Positions 26,084 through 35,427 of a stretch of 64,000 bases of DNA are shown here, piece after piece. The DNA is from UBA5859 sp041940025 (GTDB lineage Bacteria > Pseudomonadota > Gammaproteobacteria > UBA5859). The stretch covers positions 31,709 through 95,708 of the forward strand of contig JBGTSY010000009.1 in assembly GCA_041940025.1 (NCBI GenBank). The letters run 5' to 3'. The position numbers and the translations under genes were made by a program. The first letter of the stretch is position 1, and each line of letters starts with the position of its first letter. The notes under the pieces were generated by a model, which worked only from the letters and a program-made list of their open reading frames with translations, was not told where the DNA came from and ran no database searches.

Positions 26084-27448
26084 CTAGTTTGAAAACTCTC
26101 GAATCAATTTGCCAATGCTTTCTTTAGCATCGCCGAACAGCATGCGAGTGTTTTCACCAAAGAATAGTGGATTATCCACACCAGAAAACCCAGATGCCAT
26201 AGAGCGCTTTAACACAAACACCGTTTGTGCTTTATCTACATTGATCACCGGCATGCCATAAATTGGACTGTTTTCGTTTTCTCTCGCAGAAGGATTCACC
26301 ACATCGTTGGCGCCGATGACAATGGCCACATCCACCGTGTCCATGCGCGGATTAATGTCATCCATTTCTACTAATTGATCGTAGGGGACATCCGCTTCAG
26401 CGAGCAACACATTCATATGACCCGGCATTCTGCCCGCTACTGGGTGAATAGCGAAATTGACTTCTGCACCGTTTTCCTCAAGTAGTTCACAGAGTTCTTT
26501 CACTACGTGTTGCGCTTGCGCCACTGCCATCCCGTAACCGGGCACAAATACGACGCTGCTGGCAGCTTCGAGGATATAAAAAGCGTCTTCCGCAGTGATG
26601 GGTTTGACGTCGCCTTCGATGGCTTCTTGCTTTTTCACTGCGCCAAAGCCGCTGAAGAGTACATTAGCTAACGAGCGATTCATGGCTTTACACATGATTT
26701 GTGTGAGGATGATGCCGCTGGCACCCACAAGAGAGCCGGCCACAATGAGAAGATTATTATTCACAGCAAATCCTGCGGCGGCCGCCGCGATACCTGAGTA
26801 GCTATTCAATAACGAAATGACCACTGGCATGTCCGCGCCACCGATAGGAATCACCGCCATCACACCTAGCGTTAATGCCAGTGCAATGATTAGAAATAAC
26901 CAGAAAGAAGCACCACCGGGGTTGCCGATAAAGATCACACTAGTTAGAAGAATAGCAGCCAACAGTAGGCTATTAGCTAATCGCTGCCCTTCGAAGACGA
27001 TTGGTTTGCCGTCTATTTTTTCACTTAACTTTCCCCATGCGATCAAACTGCCGGAGAACGTCAGACCACCAATCAGGATAGACAGGAGGATAGTCAATGC
27101 CATAAATGCGTTGATATCTGAATTAAAAAGCGCAGCCCAACCCACAAATAGACTGGCGATACCCCCAAACCCATTGAACAATGCGACCATTTCCGGCATG
27201 CCAGTCATTTGCACCGTGCGTGCTGCATAAGCACCAATACCCGCGCCAACGAGAATACCGATGATGATCCAGTGATAGGCAATGATCTCCTGACTGGTGA
27301 GCGTCAACACCACGGCGATGAACATGCCTAATGCAGAAAGAAAATTACCGCGACGCGCTGTTTCAGGTGATCCCAATAACTTGAGGCCAAAAATAAAGAG
27401 CCCAGCGGAGAGGATGTAAGAAAAATTGATAACTAGTGTATTACTCAT
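26084..27448 (-). CDS. pntB: NAD(P) transhydrogenase subunit beta
   Basis: Inner-membrane proton-translocating transhydrogenase, which reduces NADP with NADH using the proton gradient. The 454-residue product has about nine N-terminal helices (domain II), then the NADPH-binding domain III: VFVPGYGMAVAQAQHVV, HPVAGRMPGHMNVLLAEA, VAIVIGANDVVNP, and the end FFGENTRMLFGDAK. Length is normal. The ATG overlaps the end of pntAB by four bases. Confidence 0.97.
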   Translation of the reverse strand: MSNTLVINFSYILSAGLFIFGLKLLGSPETARRGNFLSALGMFIAVVLTLTSQEIIAYHWIIIGILVGAGIGAYAARTVQMTGMPEMVALFNGFGGIASLFVGWAALFNSDINAFMALTILLSILIGGLTFSGSLIAWGKLSEKIDGKPIVFEGQRLANSLLLAAILLTSVIFIGNPGGASFWLFLIIALALTLGVMAVIPIGGADMPVVISLLNSYSGIAAAAAGFAVNNNLLIVAGSLVGASGIILTQIMCKAMNRSLANVLFSGFGAVKKQEAIEGDVKPITAEDAFYILEAASSVVFVPGYGMAVAQAQHVVKELCELLEENGAEVNFAIHPVAGRMPGHMNVLLAEADVPYDQLVEMDDINPRMDTVDVAIVIGANDVVNPSARENENSPIYGMPVINVDKAQTVFVLKRSMASGFSGVDNPLFFGENTRMLFGDAKESIGKLIREFSN

Positions 27449-27738
27449 TTTTTATGCTCAATCTCTTTTTTCTTAAACATTCCCAGCATTCGGTCTGTTA
27501 CCAAATACCCCCCAACCACATTAATGGTGGCAAAGGCCACGGCTATCGTCCCCAGTAAGGTAGCGAATGCGGATTCGCCTGCACCTGCGGACACTAATGC
27601 GCCAACCAGTGTGATTCCCGATATGGCATTGGCCCCGGACATAAGAGGCGTGTGCAAAATAGAGGGAACCTTCGAGATCAGCTCAAAACCTAAAAAGATT
27701 GATAGCATTAAAATAAATGTGAGAAAGACTACATCCAT
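27445..27738 (-). CDS. pntAB: NAD(P) transhydrogenase subunit alpha, part 2 (membrane)
   Basis: The 97-residue protein has three membrane helices (GFELISKVPSILHTPLMSGANAI and following) and forms the alpha part of the proton channel. In this organism the alpha subunit is split into two genes, the three-gene arrangement seen in alphaproteobacteria and some gammaproteobacteria, unlike the fused PntA of E. coli. Overlaps pntB by four bases and follows pntAA by nine. Confidence 0.95.
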   Translation of the reverse strand: MDVVFLTFILMLSIFLGFELISKVPSILHTPLMSGANAISGITLVGALVSAGAGESAFATLLGTIAVAFATINVVGGYLVTDRMLGMFKKKEIEHKK

Positions 27739-27747
27739 AAGTTGAAC

Positions 27748-28881
27748 CTACTTTCTTAGATTTTTAATGGTTTCATTGACAATCTGTCCACCGTCCGTGA
27801 TCAAACACCCTTTGACAATGTCATCTTCCAAATCGAGTGTGAATGATTTAGCTTCATCATCCCAATATTCACGAACCAGGTTGAACAGGTTAGAGGCATA
27901 CATGGTACTGGCGTCACGACACACGATAGAGGGTAAATTACCTTGGCCAATCACTGTCACGCCGTTGATGTCGACTTTTTCATTGAGTTTAGAGCCTTCC
28001 ACATTGCCGCCAGACTCTACCGCCATGTCGATGACCACACTGCCGGGCTTCATGGCTTCCACCATATCTTTGGAAACGATCACCGGTGCTCGACGGCCAA
28101 AGACCTGAGCGGTGGTAATGACCACATCAGACTGAGCGATAACCTTCTTCATGCCTTGTCGTTGTAATTCCAATTGCTCTTCTGTGAGTTGCTTGGCGTA
28201 TCCGTCTTTGGTCTGGCCAGTTTCTCCTAAATCGATTTCAACAAATTTTGCGCCTAAGGACTGCACTTGCTCGGCGACTACCGGACGAGTATCAAAGGCT
28301 TCTACTTTTGCACCCAACCGTTTGGCGGTGGCAATCGCCTGAAGTCCGGCGACACCGACGCCAATAATGAATACCTTAGCTGGGGAGAGCGTGCCTGCTG
28401 GCGTCATCATCATGGGGAAGATGCGATCCAGCTCGCTGGCTGCAAGCATTACCATCACATAGCCCGCTAGATTTGCCTGGGAGCTGAGGGCGTCCATTTT
28501 CTGCGCGCGAGTGATCCGAGGGATCATTTCCATGCTGATGGCGCGCACACCCACTTTGGCCATTTCGTCCACTAGATCTAGGTTATTAAAGGGATCGAGA
28601 TAACTGATATGTACGCAATCTTTTTTAAATAAAGCGACTTCAGCGAGTTCCGGTGCGCGCACACGCAGGATTAAGTCACCGCTACCTAGCAGCGCAGTAC
28701 GATCGGTGACTATCTTGGCACCGGCCTCCTCATACTCTTGATCTGAATAATCACACCGCTGCCCTAGTTTAGACTCTACATGAACTTCAATGCCCATTTT
28801 GGTGATTTTCTTCACCACATCCGGCACAAGGGCCACTCGCCGTTCACCTTCAAAGGTTTCCGACGGAACAGATATTTGCAT
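27748..28881 (-). CDS. pntAA: NAD(P) transhydrogenase subunit alpha, part 1 (NAD-binding)
   Basis: The 377-residue soluble domain I binds NADH. It starts MQISVPSETFEGERRVALVP as in the alanine dehydrogenase/PNT family, and has the Rossmann loop IGVGVAGLQAIATAKRLGA, RPVVAEQVQSLGAKF, the mobile loop region near TKDGYAKQL, and GSVVIDMAVESGGNVEGS. The start is supported by AGGAGGGG just upstream. First gene of pntAA-pntAB-pntB. Confidence 0.97.
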   Translation of the reverse strand: MQISVPSETFEGERRVALVPDVVKKITKMGIEVHVESKLGQRCDYSDQEYEEAGAKIVTDRTALLGSGDLILRVRAPELAEVALFKKDCVHISYLDPFNNLDLVDEMAKVGVRAISMEMIPRITRAQKMDALSSQANLAGYVMVMLAASELDRIFPMMMTPAGTLSPAKVFIIGVGVAGLQAIATAKRLGAKVEAFDTRPVVAEQVQSLGAKFVEIDLGETGQTKDGYAKQLTEEQLELQRQGMKKVIAQSDVVITTAQVFGRRAPVIVSKDMVEAMKPGSVVIDMAVESGGNVEGSKLNEKVDINGVTVIGQGNLPSIVCRDASTMYASNLFNLVREYWDDEAKSFTLDLEDDIVKGCLITDGGQIVNETIKNLRK

Positions 28882-30040
28882 GGATGATCCCCTCCTGTGC
28901 CACTTTTTAAGTGGAACTTCTATTCACAGCTCCGTATTGGAACTGCGCTTGTCCGATTTCAGTTTGTGACTCTACATTCGTTAAGCTATTGGATTAATAG
29001 CACATCTACTTAGTTAAAAAGTAAACAAGCGATCACGTGAACGCGCAATCATACCGAAAGTAGATAGAGGCTTTCAAAGGAAAATTACCTAGCTTGCAAG
29101 TTAAACCTGAAAAAACTAAAAAATAGTCTTTTAATCATGTGGCCCATACCAACACACTGGACTCTAATGGCATTTTATGCTGGCTATGTTCGGCAAAGTC
29201 AACCACTGAAAGATTAGCGCGATTCTGGATTGGGCTGAGTCCAATGCGGCTTTTCTAATAAAGATCATTACTCAGATTTTGCCACTAGGTTGTTTTCGAG
29301 ATAGATGGTCGATTAGTTTTAGTGATTAAAGAATGGTACTGAATATGAACCTAATTGAAAGCCCATTGCATCCAATCGATATCACTGTGGGTGGTTAAGC
29401 CTGATATCAATATCATCTTGACGGCAACGAAGACATTGAGTGGAGTGTTCTATTCAGATTGGAAACCTTCTAGAGAGTCACATTGCAAAGGTTAATGGAT
29501 GGCATGCTAATACTATTTGGCAGCGTGCGTTATGGTGCCAATTCATTTCTTTGTTCAATTTCTTTTTTGGCAGAGAGCATAGGTATACAAGAAAAGCTAG
29601 AATGCACCGGCCCAATCGTGCAGAGATCGGATCGCTATACTGGCTATTGGTACTGAATGAGTCCGTGGGTTTTATCCGTAGGTGGTGTATTGATGATCAT
29701 CGAACGCCGATGGTGGTCAGTAGTGGTAACAGTTCCGCTGCTATCTATCTAGATGCCGCAGGATGAGAAGTCGTTAGCAGTTTAAACTGTTGTCATCAAG
29801 ATCTAAAAACCGGCACAACGAAGCAGCCGTTATGGTTTTTTCTCTCCTACCTGTATATGGCCGATATCGCGATGAGTACGATGGGTGAGGCACAATACAT
29901 TTCTCTATCGTTATGTGAAATACTGGGTAGTCGCTGGCAATTGGCTGTACATCGTTTGCTCGGTTTTATTGTGTTACGCTGTTAGGAATAGGTGATGCTG
30001 ACGGTGGCGTTAAGCAAGCATGCATGCAAAGGGGTTAATC
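28882..30040. other. 1.1-kb region without an intact gene
   Basis: Next to pntAA it holds a small inverted repeat (28900-28914) and the likely pnt promoter region. From about 29330 on there are short frames interrupted by stops, for example a hydrophobic run MSPWVLSVGGVLMIIERRWW around 29660-29730. They look like the remains of a membrane-protein gene I cannot identify. The end of the region carries the AAAGGGG site of the next gene. Confidence 0.45.
28900..28914. promoter_or_regulatory. Inverted repeat just upstream of pntAA
   Basis: CCACTT, spacer TTT, AAGTGG. It lies about 20 bp upstream of the pntAA ATG, next to the ribosome binding site, so it could be an operator or a small leader hairpin affecting translation. 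Confidence 0.3.
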
Positions 30041-30676
30041 ATGTCTCATGATCTGGAGCTACTCTATTTTTCTGATCCTATGTGCTCCTGGTGTTGGGGT
30101 TTTTCGCCAATCATGAACAGACTGAAGACGCGATTCGAACAACAGATCCCATGCAGTACCGTGATGGGCGGACTGCATACTGGAGAGAGCCCTGCGCTCG
30201 TTGAGGAGTATCGAAATATATTGCAACAACATTGGCGCGAAGTAGAAGCGAAAACAGGACAACCATTCGATTATCAACGTGCAGCACCATTGGGCTCTGT
30301 GTATAACACTGAACCGCCTAGTCGAGCGTTGGTGTTGGTTCGTCGTTTAGCACCGCACTATGAATTCGAATATCTTTGGTCATTGCAAAAGGCTTTTTAT
30401 CAAGATGCATGTGATCTTTCCGAAGTGACTATATTGATTGATCTGGCTAAGGAGTACGGAGTGGAAGAGTCTGCTTTTGTAGAGCGGTTTGATTCGCCCA
30501 CGTTGAAAATGGCTACCAATATGGATTTTCAGCTCGCCCGAGAGATCCAAGCACGTGCATTTCCATGCATTGTATTGCGAGCAGATCATGATTACACTTT
30601 TGTGAGTGTCGGCTATCAGGAATATGAAATGTTGGAGCCCTTGATTGCCGGTTGGTTAGATAAACACACAGTGTAG
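30041..30676 (+). CDS. DsbA-family thioredoxin-fold protein
   Basis: The 211-residue product begins MSHDLELLYFSDPMCSWCWG; CSWC is the redox CxxC at the start of a DsbA-like fold. Further on are PPSRALVLVRRL, SLQKAFYQDACDLSE and the cis-Pro-type segment IQARAFPCIVL. No signal peptide, so it is likely cytoplasmic, as in the FrnE-like/DsbA-family oxidoreductases. I chose ATG 30041 because AAAGGGG ends about eight bases before it; an in-frame ATG 21 bases upstream is less well placed. Confidence 0.9.
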   Translation: MSHDLELLYFSDPMCSWCWGFSPIMNRLKTRFEQQIPCSTVMGGLHTGESPALVEEYRNILQQHWREVEAKTGQPFDYQRAAPLGSVYNTEPPSRALVLVRRLAPHYEFEYLWSLQKAFYQDACDLSEVTILIDLAKEYGVEESAFVERFDSPTLKMATNMDFQLAREIQARAFPCIVLRADHDYTFVSVGYQEYEMLEPLIAGWLDKHTV

Positions 30677-31147
30677 CGACATGTTCAAATCGCACTTTTT
30701 AATTTGCTCCTCTCGTTGGATTGGTTTTAGCTATGTGCTCGGGGTATCATCATTAGCGATCTTTGAGTGACGGATTGATTCACTCAATAGTGAATTCACT
30801 TCTTTTCGCTGTGCTTTATAAAAATAAAGTGACGCATTGCGTGCACATCATAGAGCGCGTCTTCTGCACTCGGGTGACGCCATTCTAACTGCTGTTACAA
30901 GAAGTGAATGCGCCGCAGGCTTTGTATTCCCAATGCTGGGTGTCCCTTTTCAGAGGGGGCTTTTGCGTGAAAAAGTTTAATCACCCCACAACGATCTGCA
31001 CAAGCGGGACTGTCATTCATGTGCTCCATAAATAGTTCTTTACGGAAGTTGTTGCGCTATTTTTCAACCTCACCGGCATCAATCTGTTGAATGCTTATGA
31101 GCCGGTTTCAGATCGAATCATCTTGCTGTTGGGTGGATCGAAGATGC
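30677..31147. other. Gap of 470 bp, mostly IS5 relic
   Basis: Holds the decayed IS5-family transposase fragment at 30796-31020. The flanks on both sides show no frame, terminator or promoter that I can support. Confidence 0.5.
30796..31020 (-). mobile_element. IS5-family transposase N-terminal relic
   Basis: In one minus-strand frame from an ATG at 31020 it reads ...LFHAKAPSEKGHPALGIQSL, then RRIHFL, a TAA, QQLEWRHPSAEDALYD, and VHAMRHFIFIKHSEKK. The family pattern is GRPP.G.E.MLRI.FLQQW...S....EDALYD...MR.F. The order and spacing match the N-terminal region of IS5-family transposases. Only about 75 codons remain and the catalytic DDE part is gone. No inverted repeats identified. Confidence 0.7.
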
Positions 31148-32386
31148 CTATATCAGTTTGGCATTTCGATAACTATAAAGAGAGGGGATCGCGGCGACAG
31201 TAACAGAGACGGCGATGATGGTCAGCAATAGATAGAGACTGTTTCGCGAAAACATATCCACTTCGACATGCACGCCAAATTGAGAGATAAAATAGTCTTG
31301 GAATAGCGTCAGGCAACCAGTGAGCACGGTTGCTGCGAGCACACAACTGACAATAGTAATGAGCAGTGCTTCTAATTCTATTAAAAAGAACAAAAATGAT
31401 GCCGGCGCACCGATGACTCGAAGCAGCAAAGTTTCCTGTTGACGCTCACGAATTGAGGATAGCAACATAGCGCTGACGCCTAAACAGGCGGCCATAAAGA
31501 CCAAAGCAGAAACCAGTAGCAGAGTGTTTTCCAGAATGCGCATCATTTGCCAGAGTTCAGTGATCACCACTCCGGGGAGAATGGCAGTCAAAGGTTCGTC
31601 AGCGAATTCGTTTATCTGTCGTTGCACCCCAAAAGTCGCCATTTTGGATTCAAGTCCTAACATGATTGCGGTGATACTCTGGGGTACCAGTGTGTGGTGG
31701 TCAACCTTAGGCCGGTCGTGTCGACTATTCGTAGCCGTGACGCCTGGTGTCCAGTCTAGGTGTATGGCCTCAATGCCTTCTAGGCTGACATGTAACGTTT
31801 GATCAACGGGCGTGCCGGTAAACGCTAATATACCGACTACAGTAAATGGGAAATCATCGTGTCTACTGAAGCTGGTATCAGCCATGCCATGAGAAAGCGT
31901 GAGTTTGTCACCTAATTGGTAGCCAAGTTGTTTCGCGGCTTCGTGGCCCAACACCACCTCAAAGGGATCCTTAAATGTTTGGCCTTTATCGAACTCCAAT
32001 TTGCGCTGTTTGCCATAACTGAACTGTTCAAAATAATCAGTTGTGGTGCCTAAAACACGATAGCCTCGATGTGAATCCCCAAGAGAAATTGGGATGGCCC
32101 ACTTGACTTGATTACTGTTGGCAATAGTTTGGTATGTTTCCCAGCTTATATTGTTGGTAGGCGCGCCAATTCGAAACACGGAATACAACAGCAAATTAAG
32201 GCTTCCCGTTCTGGCCCCAACCACCAGATCAACGCCTGAGACAGTATTGGAAAAATTATCTTTTGCTTGATGGCGAATATGTTCGACTCCCAACAATACA
32301 AAGATACTGACCGTCATTGCGATGAGAGACAACGACACAGACCCCTTACGATCGAGCAGGCTTTTCACCGCGAGCCTGGTAAACAT
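31148..32386 (-). CDS. ABC transporter permease, FtsX/LolE-MacB type
   Basis: The 412-residue protein has one N-terminal helix (GSVSLSLIAMTVSIFVLLGV), a periplasmic domain of about 250 residues, and three C-terminal helices, the FtsX-like plan. The segment SAMLLSSIRERQQETLLLRV is the usual coupling region (SV.ERR.EIG.LRA-like). Works with the ATPase gene upstream, which it overlaps by one base. In zinc-regulated clusters such as zrgABCDE of Vibrio a transporter of this class sits with a DUF2796 protein, as here. Substrate unknown. Confidence 0.9.
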   Translation of the reverse strand: MFTRLAVKSLLDRKGSVSLSLIAMTVSIFVLLGVEHIRHQAKDNFSNTVSGVDLVVGARTGSLNLLLYSVFRIGAPTNNISWETYQTIANSNQVKWAIPISLGDSHRGYRVLGTTTDYFEQFSYGKQRKLEFDKGQTFKDPFEVVLGHEAAKQLGYQLGDKLTLSHGMADTSFSRHDDFPFTVVGILAFTGTPVDQTLHVSLEGIEAIHLDWTPGVTATNSRHDRPKVDHHTLVPQSITAIMLGLESKMATFGVQRQINEFADEPLTAILPGVVITELWQMMRILENTLLLVSALVFMAACLGVSAMLLSSIRERQQETLLLRVIGAPASFLFFLIELEALLITIVSCVLAATVLTGCLTLFQDYFISQFGVHVEVDMFSRNSLYLLLTIIAVSVTVAAIPSLYSYRNAKLI

Positions 32387-33069
32387 CAGGCAGCCCCTTC
32401 CAATTGGTTAATCTCGTTTAATGATTTAACCTGTTTAAAATAGGGTGAAAGGGACATATCGTGACTGACAAATACTAAAGTCATACCGGTGTCCGCAACA
32501 ACAGACATTAATAGTTTTAAGAATTCCTCTTTATTAGACGCATCCAAAGATGAAGTCGGCTCATCTGCAATGAGCAGTTGTGGTTTATTGATAAGTGCAC
32601 GTGCTATCGCTATCCGTTGCTGTTGTCCGATACTTAAGTGACGAGTCTGACGATGCCAATCTTTTTTTGGAATGTTTAATCTACTTAGCAGAGATTGAAT
32701 GTCCTGGTTGCTTGGCGTTACTTTTGTGTGTTTGGAAAACCGACTTGCAAGCTGGGTATTTTCAATTGCGGTGAGATAGGGTATCAAATTAAATTTCTGG
32801 AACACATATCCTATGTGTTCCGCTCGAAACCGATCTCGCTGTCTCGGGGTCATGATATTCAAATGCTTGCCAAAGACTGTCACCTGTCCCTCGACCGGCA
32901 CAACGAGTCCGCTTATCAATCCTAGCAAAGTAGATTTACCGCCTCCAGAGGGTCCATAGATAAAAATGCGTTCCCCTTCTTCAATGGACCAAGAGGGAAT
33001 ATTCAACACTATGTGGTTCGGGTGATTCGGGTAATAAAATTGCAGATGACTAAGTTCTATAGCCTTCAT
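32386..33069 (-). CDS. ABC transporter ATP-binding protein, LolD-like
   Basis: The 227-residue ATPase has Walker A GPSGGGKST, Q-loop VFQKFNLIPYLTA, signature LSIGQQQR, Walker B LLIADEPTSSLD and the switch FVSHD. It powers the FtsX-type permease encoded directly downstream. The open frame extends 31 codons further up, but MKAIELSHLQFYYP at 33069 is the natural domain start. No strong ribosome site is seen at either position. Confidence 0.92.
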   Translation of the reverse strand: MKAIELSHLQFYYPNHPNHIVLNIPSWSIEEGERIFIYGPSGGGKSTLLGLISGLVVPVEGQVTVFGKHLNIMTPRQRDRFRAEHIGYVFQKFNLIPYLTAIENTQLASRFSKHTKVTPSNQDIQSLLSRLNIPKKDWHRQTRHLSIGQQQRIAIARALINKPQLLIADEPTSSLDASNKEEFLKLLMSVVADTGMTLVFVSHDMSLSPYFKQVKSLNEINQLEGAA

Positions 33070-33121
33070 AGTGTCATTTAACTCTACAGTAAATGTCTCG
33101 AATATCCGGTGGAGCCCGGAA

Positions 33122-33138
33122 ATAATACATTGTATCAT
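33122..33138. promoter_or_regulatory. Near-perfect palindrome between divergent ABC and DUF3299 genes
   Basis: ATAATAC, spacer ATT, GTATCAT: seven-base arms with one mismatch. Sits between two divergent genes of the presumed zinc cluster, so one site could control both. It differs from the classical enterobacterial Zur box. Confidence 0.35.
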
Positions 33139-33181
33139 TGGTTGTCTGAACCACATACTCATATGTCATTAATCCAAGGCC

Positions 33182-33796
33182 ATGAAACACACATTGACAC
33201 GAATATTCATTTTCTTGTTCACCTTGAACCTGGTTGCCTGCGACAAGCTACAGTCTGATCGTGCAAATGAAGACAAACAGGTTGAAGCGCAGCAAACAGA
33301 TCAGGAGTACAAAACCATTGAGTGGTTTGATCTGATGCCACAAGAAGACATTGACGCAATACTCAATCCGCCAGACTACATAACAGAATTGGAGGATGGC
33401 TTTCTTGAAGACCAAATAAGCAATCAGATTAGTAATGCGATTGCATTGGCTAAAGATGATCCCTACCAGCGGGCATTGGTGTCAACAAAAATCATTCCGG
33501 AAATGAATGGCCAGGCGATTCGATTACCCGGATTCATCGTTCCGCTTGAATTTGATGAAGAGCAATTGATTACTCAATTTTTCCTTGTCCCTTATTTTGG
33601 TGCCTGTATTCATGAGCCACCGCCACCACCCAATCAAATTATCTTCGTCAACTATTCTGCTGGGCTACAACTGGATGCGCTATATGAGCCTTTTTGGATT
33701 TCAGGAGTTCTGGCAACCACTTTAGTGGAAAATGAAACTGCTACCGCAGCCTATAGCATGCAGATGGATTCCTACGAAGTTTACTATGAGTATTAA
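33182..33796 (+). CDS. DUF3299 lipoprotein
   Basis: The 204-residue product has a lipoprotein signal ending LNLVAC with the lipid-anchored Cys, a short charged linker, then the DUF3299 core: IEWFDLMPQEDIDAIL, IRLPGFIVPLEFDEEQ, and FFLVPYFGACIHEPPPPPNQ. The conserved Cys-Ile-His with nearby acids could bind metal. DUF3299 proteins are commonly found with LolDE-like transporters and DUF2796 proteins in zinc-regulated operons. Here it is divergent from the transporter with a shared 112-bp control region. Confidence 0.9.
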   Translation: MKHTLTRIFIFLFTLNLVACDKLQSDRANEDKQVEAQQTDQEYKTIEWFDLMPQEDIDAILNPPDYITELEDGFLEDQISNQISNAIALAKDDPYQRALVSTKIIPEMNGQAIRLPGFIVPLEFDEEQLITQFFLVPYFGACIHEPPPPPNQIIFVNYSAGLQLDALYEPFWISGVLATTLVENETATAAYSMQMDSYEVYYEY

Positions 33797-33869
33797 TCAA
33801 TTTATCTTATTCGCCGACAGCAAAATAATTATTGAGCAGGAGGGTCACCCCGACACTTGACGCGGATTA

Positions 33870-34295
33870 TTACGACACAAGATTCTTTTCATCATCGCAA
33901 TCACAGGATGCTTGTTTGTGCTGATGACACAGTCGATAGTTGAATCCGTGCCCAATAGCGATTAAAGCTGCGCCTAATACAGTTAGCGGTTTTTCACTCA
34001 CTTCGCCGATACCGGTTCCTTCCAATAGCAGTGCAGTGATTAACATAGCCAATCCAGTGATACCTAAAATGAGTAATCGATATCTTTTATGTTGTCTACA
34101 TCCTAAGGTGAGGGCATACACGCTGGTAGGAATCACGGCAATTATCATCCAAAGATGAAAGGCTTCATTATCCAGGGGTAACGCCACAGCACTCGGCAAC
34201 ACTACCAATAACATCGGGAGGGCCAGGCAATGCAGCGTACACACCATGGATAATCCAATGGCGACTTTATCTGTTAAGGCTACTGTAGTCTTCAT
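33870..34295 (-). CDS. MerC-domain membrane protein
   Basis: The 141-residue protein has about four helices. It opens with the MerC pattern DKVAIGLSMVCTLHCLALPM (Cys and Cys-x-x-Cys-like Cys19/Cys23 region with His), and ends with a soluble Cys/His-rich tail, CHQHKQASCDCDD. MerC relatives carry Hg or other soft metals; in this setting, next to a Zur-type regulator, zinc transport or sensing is more likely. Convergent with the DUF3299 gene. Confidence 0.85.
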   Translation of the reverse strand: MKTTVALTDKVAIGLSMVCTLHCLALPMLLVVLPSAVALPLDNEAFHLWMIIAVIPTSVYALTLGCRQHKRYRLLILGITGLAMLITALLLEGTGIGEVSEKPLTVLGAALIAIGHGFNYRLCHQHKQASCDCDDEKNLVS

Positions 34296-34325
34296 TGTTT
34301 AGTATTTTTTTGCTCTAATTGTGCT

Positions 34326-34775
34326 TCAGCAAAACATAGGTCGCACACATTTCATTTCTATTTGCCCACTGATTTGCCTAAAGCCCGCTTTTCGAACCGT
34401 TTTTTGAAGGTCGGAGTGAGTGGAGGCTTTGATGGTGATTTCTTTGACTTTGTGACAACTGCTGCAAATTAAGAATTGCGGTACCCCATGTACATGATCA
34501 CAACTAATGTGTGAACAGGCAACATACTTATTAGCAAGTTCGAGTTTATGTACTAAAGATTCTGTTTCTAAAAATTCTAGTATTCGGTACACCGACATCG
34601 CAGGAATATTGGCATCGTAGCGTTCTTTGCAACTATCGATCAACTCATAAGCAGAAAGCGCTTTGTCAGAATGAATGAGGCTAGATAATACCTGTTTGCG
34701 CCTTTCTGTTAGGCGCACACCATGGGTGTGACACTGCTTTTCTGCCTGTTCCAGGATTGTGTCTATTTGTTTCAC
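34326..34775 (-). CDS. zur: Fur-family regulator, Zur type
   Basis: The 149-residue product has an N-terminal winged helix (GVRLTERRKQVLSSL to SVYRILEFLETESLVHKLEL) and the Zur-type metal core CDHVHGVPQFLICSSCHKVKEI, with His-rich ligands and the first CxxC. The C-terminal pair is unusual: it ends KCVRPMFC, with five residues between the cysteines rather than two. It overlaps the DUF2796 gene by ATGA, so it is probably co-transcribed and controls that operon. Confidence 0.88.
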   Translation of the reverse strand: MKQIDTILEQAEKQCHTHGVRLTERRKQVLSSLIHSDKALSAYELIDSCKERYDANIPAMSVYRILEFLETESLVHKLELANKYVACSHISCDHVHGVPQFLICSSCHKVKEITIKASTHSDLQKTVRKAGFRQISGQIEMKCVRPMFC

Positions 34776-35362
34776 GATATGGATCCAAATTTAATCACCC
34801 GGTTTTTAGGAGTCAGGGTTGTTGAGCCTTGTTGTGAAGCAGAAACCCACATGGCTTTTATGCGGTGAATCTTTGGAAATCTATCAAACAACTTAACCGT
34901 AATCGCAGATAGTTCAGAAAGTTGATTACAATGGTAGCGGTAAGTGACGGTGATTTCACTGTGACTATTATCGGCGTTCTGCTGAGGGTGGTCGTGTGAT
35001 TTAGAATGATTGTGTTTCTCTTTATTATCACTCCCGTCCCTAAGCGATAAAAGATCTGTCTGGGTGTGAGTGTGCTGACAGTCTCCTCCTAAAATTGACA
35101 CTATACCCCTGTGATCTTGAAGCTGTTCTAAGGCAGATTCGACTGCTTGAATATCAGTGCTAGATTGAGCAGGGTGCTCAAAACCCACAATATCAATCGC
35201 TGGGGACTTTAATTGAGCCTCAATCGTTTTTCCCTCCATGGCTATGGTAAGTACGGATAGACCATGAACGTGGGCATCGGCACTGGCTAGAGCCTGGCTG
35301 GCATGAACACTTAGGGTAAAGAGGAGCGCTAGGGTTCTAAGTTTAGATATTCGAATGTTCAT
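34772..35362 (-). CDS. DUF2796 periplasmic zinc-binding protein (ZrgA-like)
   Basis: The 196-residue product has a signal peptide (LALLFTLSVHASQALAS) and begins its mature part ADAHVHGLSVLTIAMEG, the DUF2796 hallmark. A central loop is packed with histidines (CQHTHTQTD, EKHNHSKSHDHPQQ), followed by YRYHCNQLS. In Vibrio cholerae ZrgA, a DUF2796 protein, supports zinc uptake with an ABC partner. The gene order DUF2796-zur here, with the ABC genes 2 kb away, fits the same job. A perfect 8-2-8 palindrome lies 65 bp upstream. Confidence 0.9.
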   Translation of the reverse strand: MNIRISKLRTLALLFTLSVHASQALASADAHVHGLSVLTIAMEGKTIEAQLKSPAIDIVGFEHPAQSSTDIQAVESALEQLQDHRGIVSILGGDCQHTHTQTDLLSLRDGSDNKEKHNHSKSHDHPQQNADNSHSEITVTYRYHCNQLSELSAITVKLFDRFPKIHRIKAMWVSASQQGSTTLTPKNRVIKFGSIS

Positions 35363-35427
35363 TTGTAAATTTGTTGTCTTCTTGTCAGTACCAGTCGTAT
35401 TGATATGCGTTCAGATAGTGAAACGGA

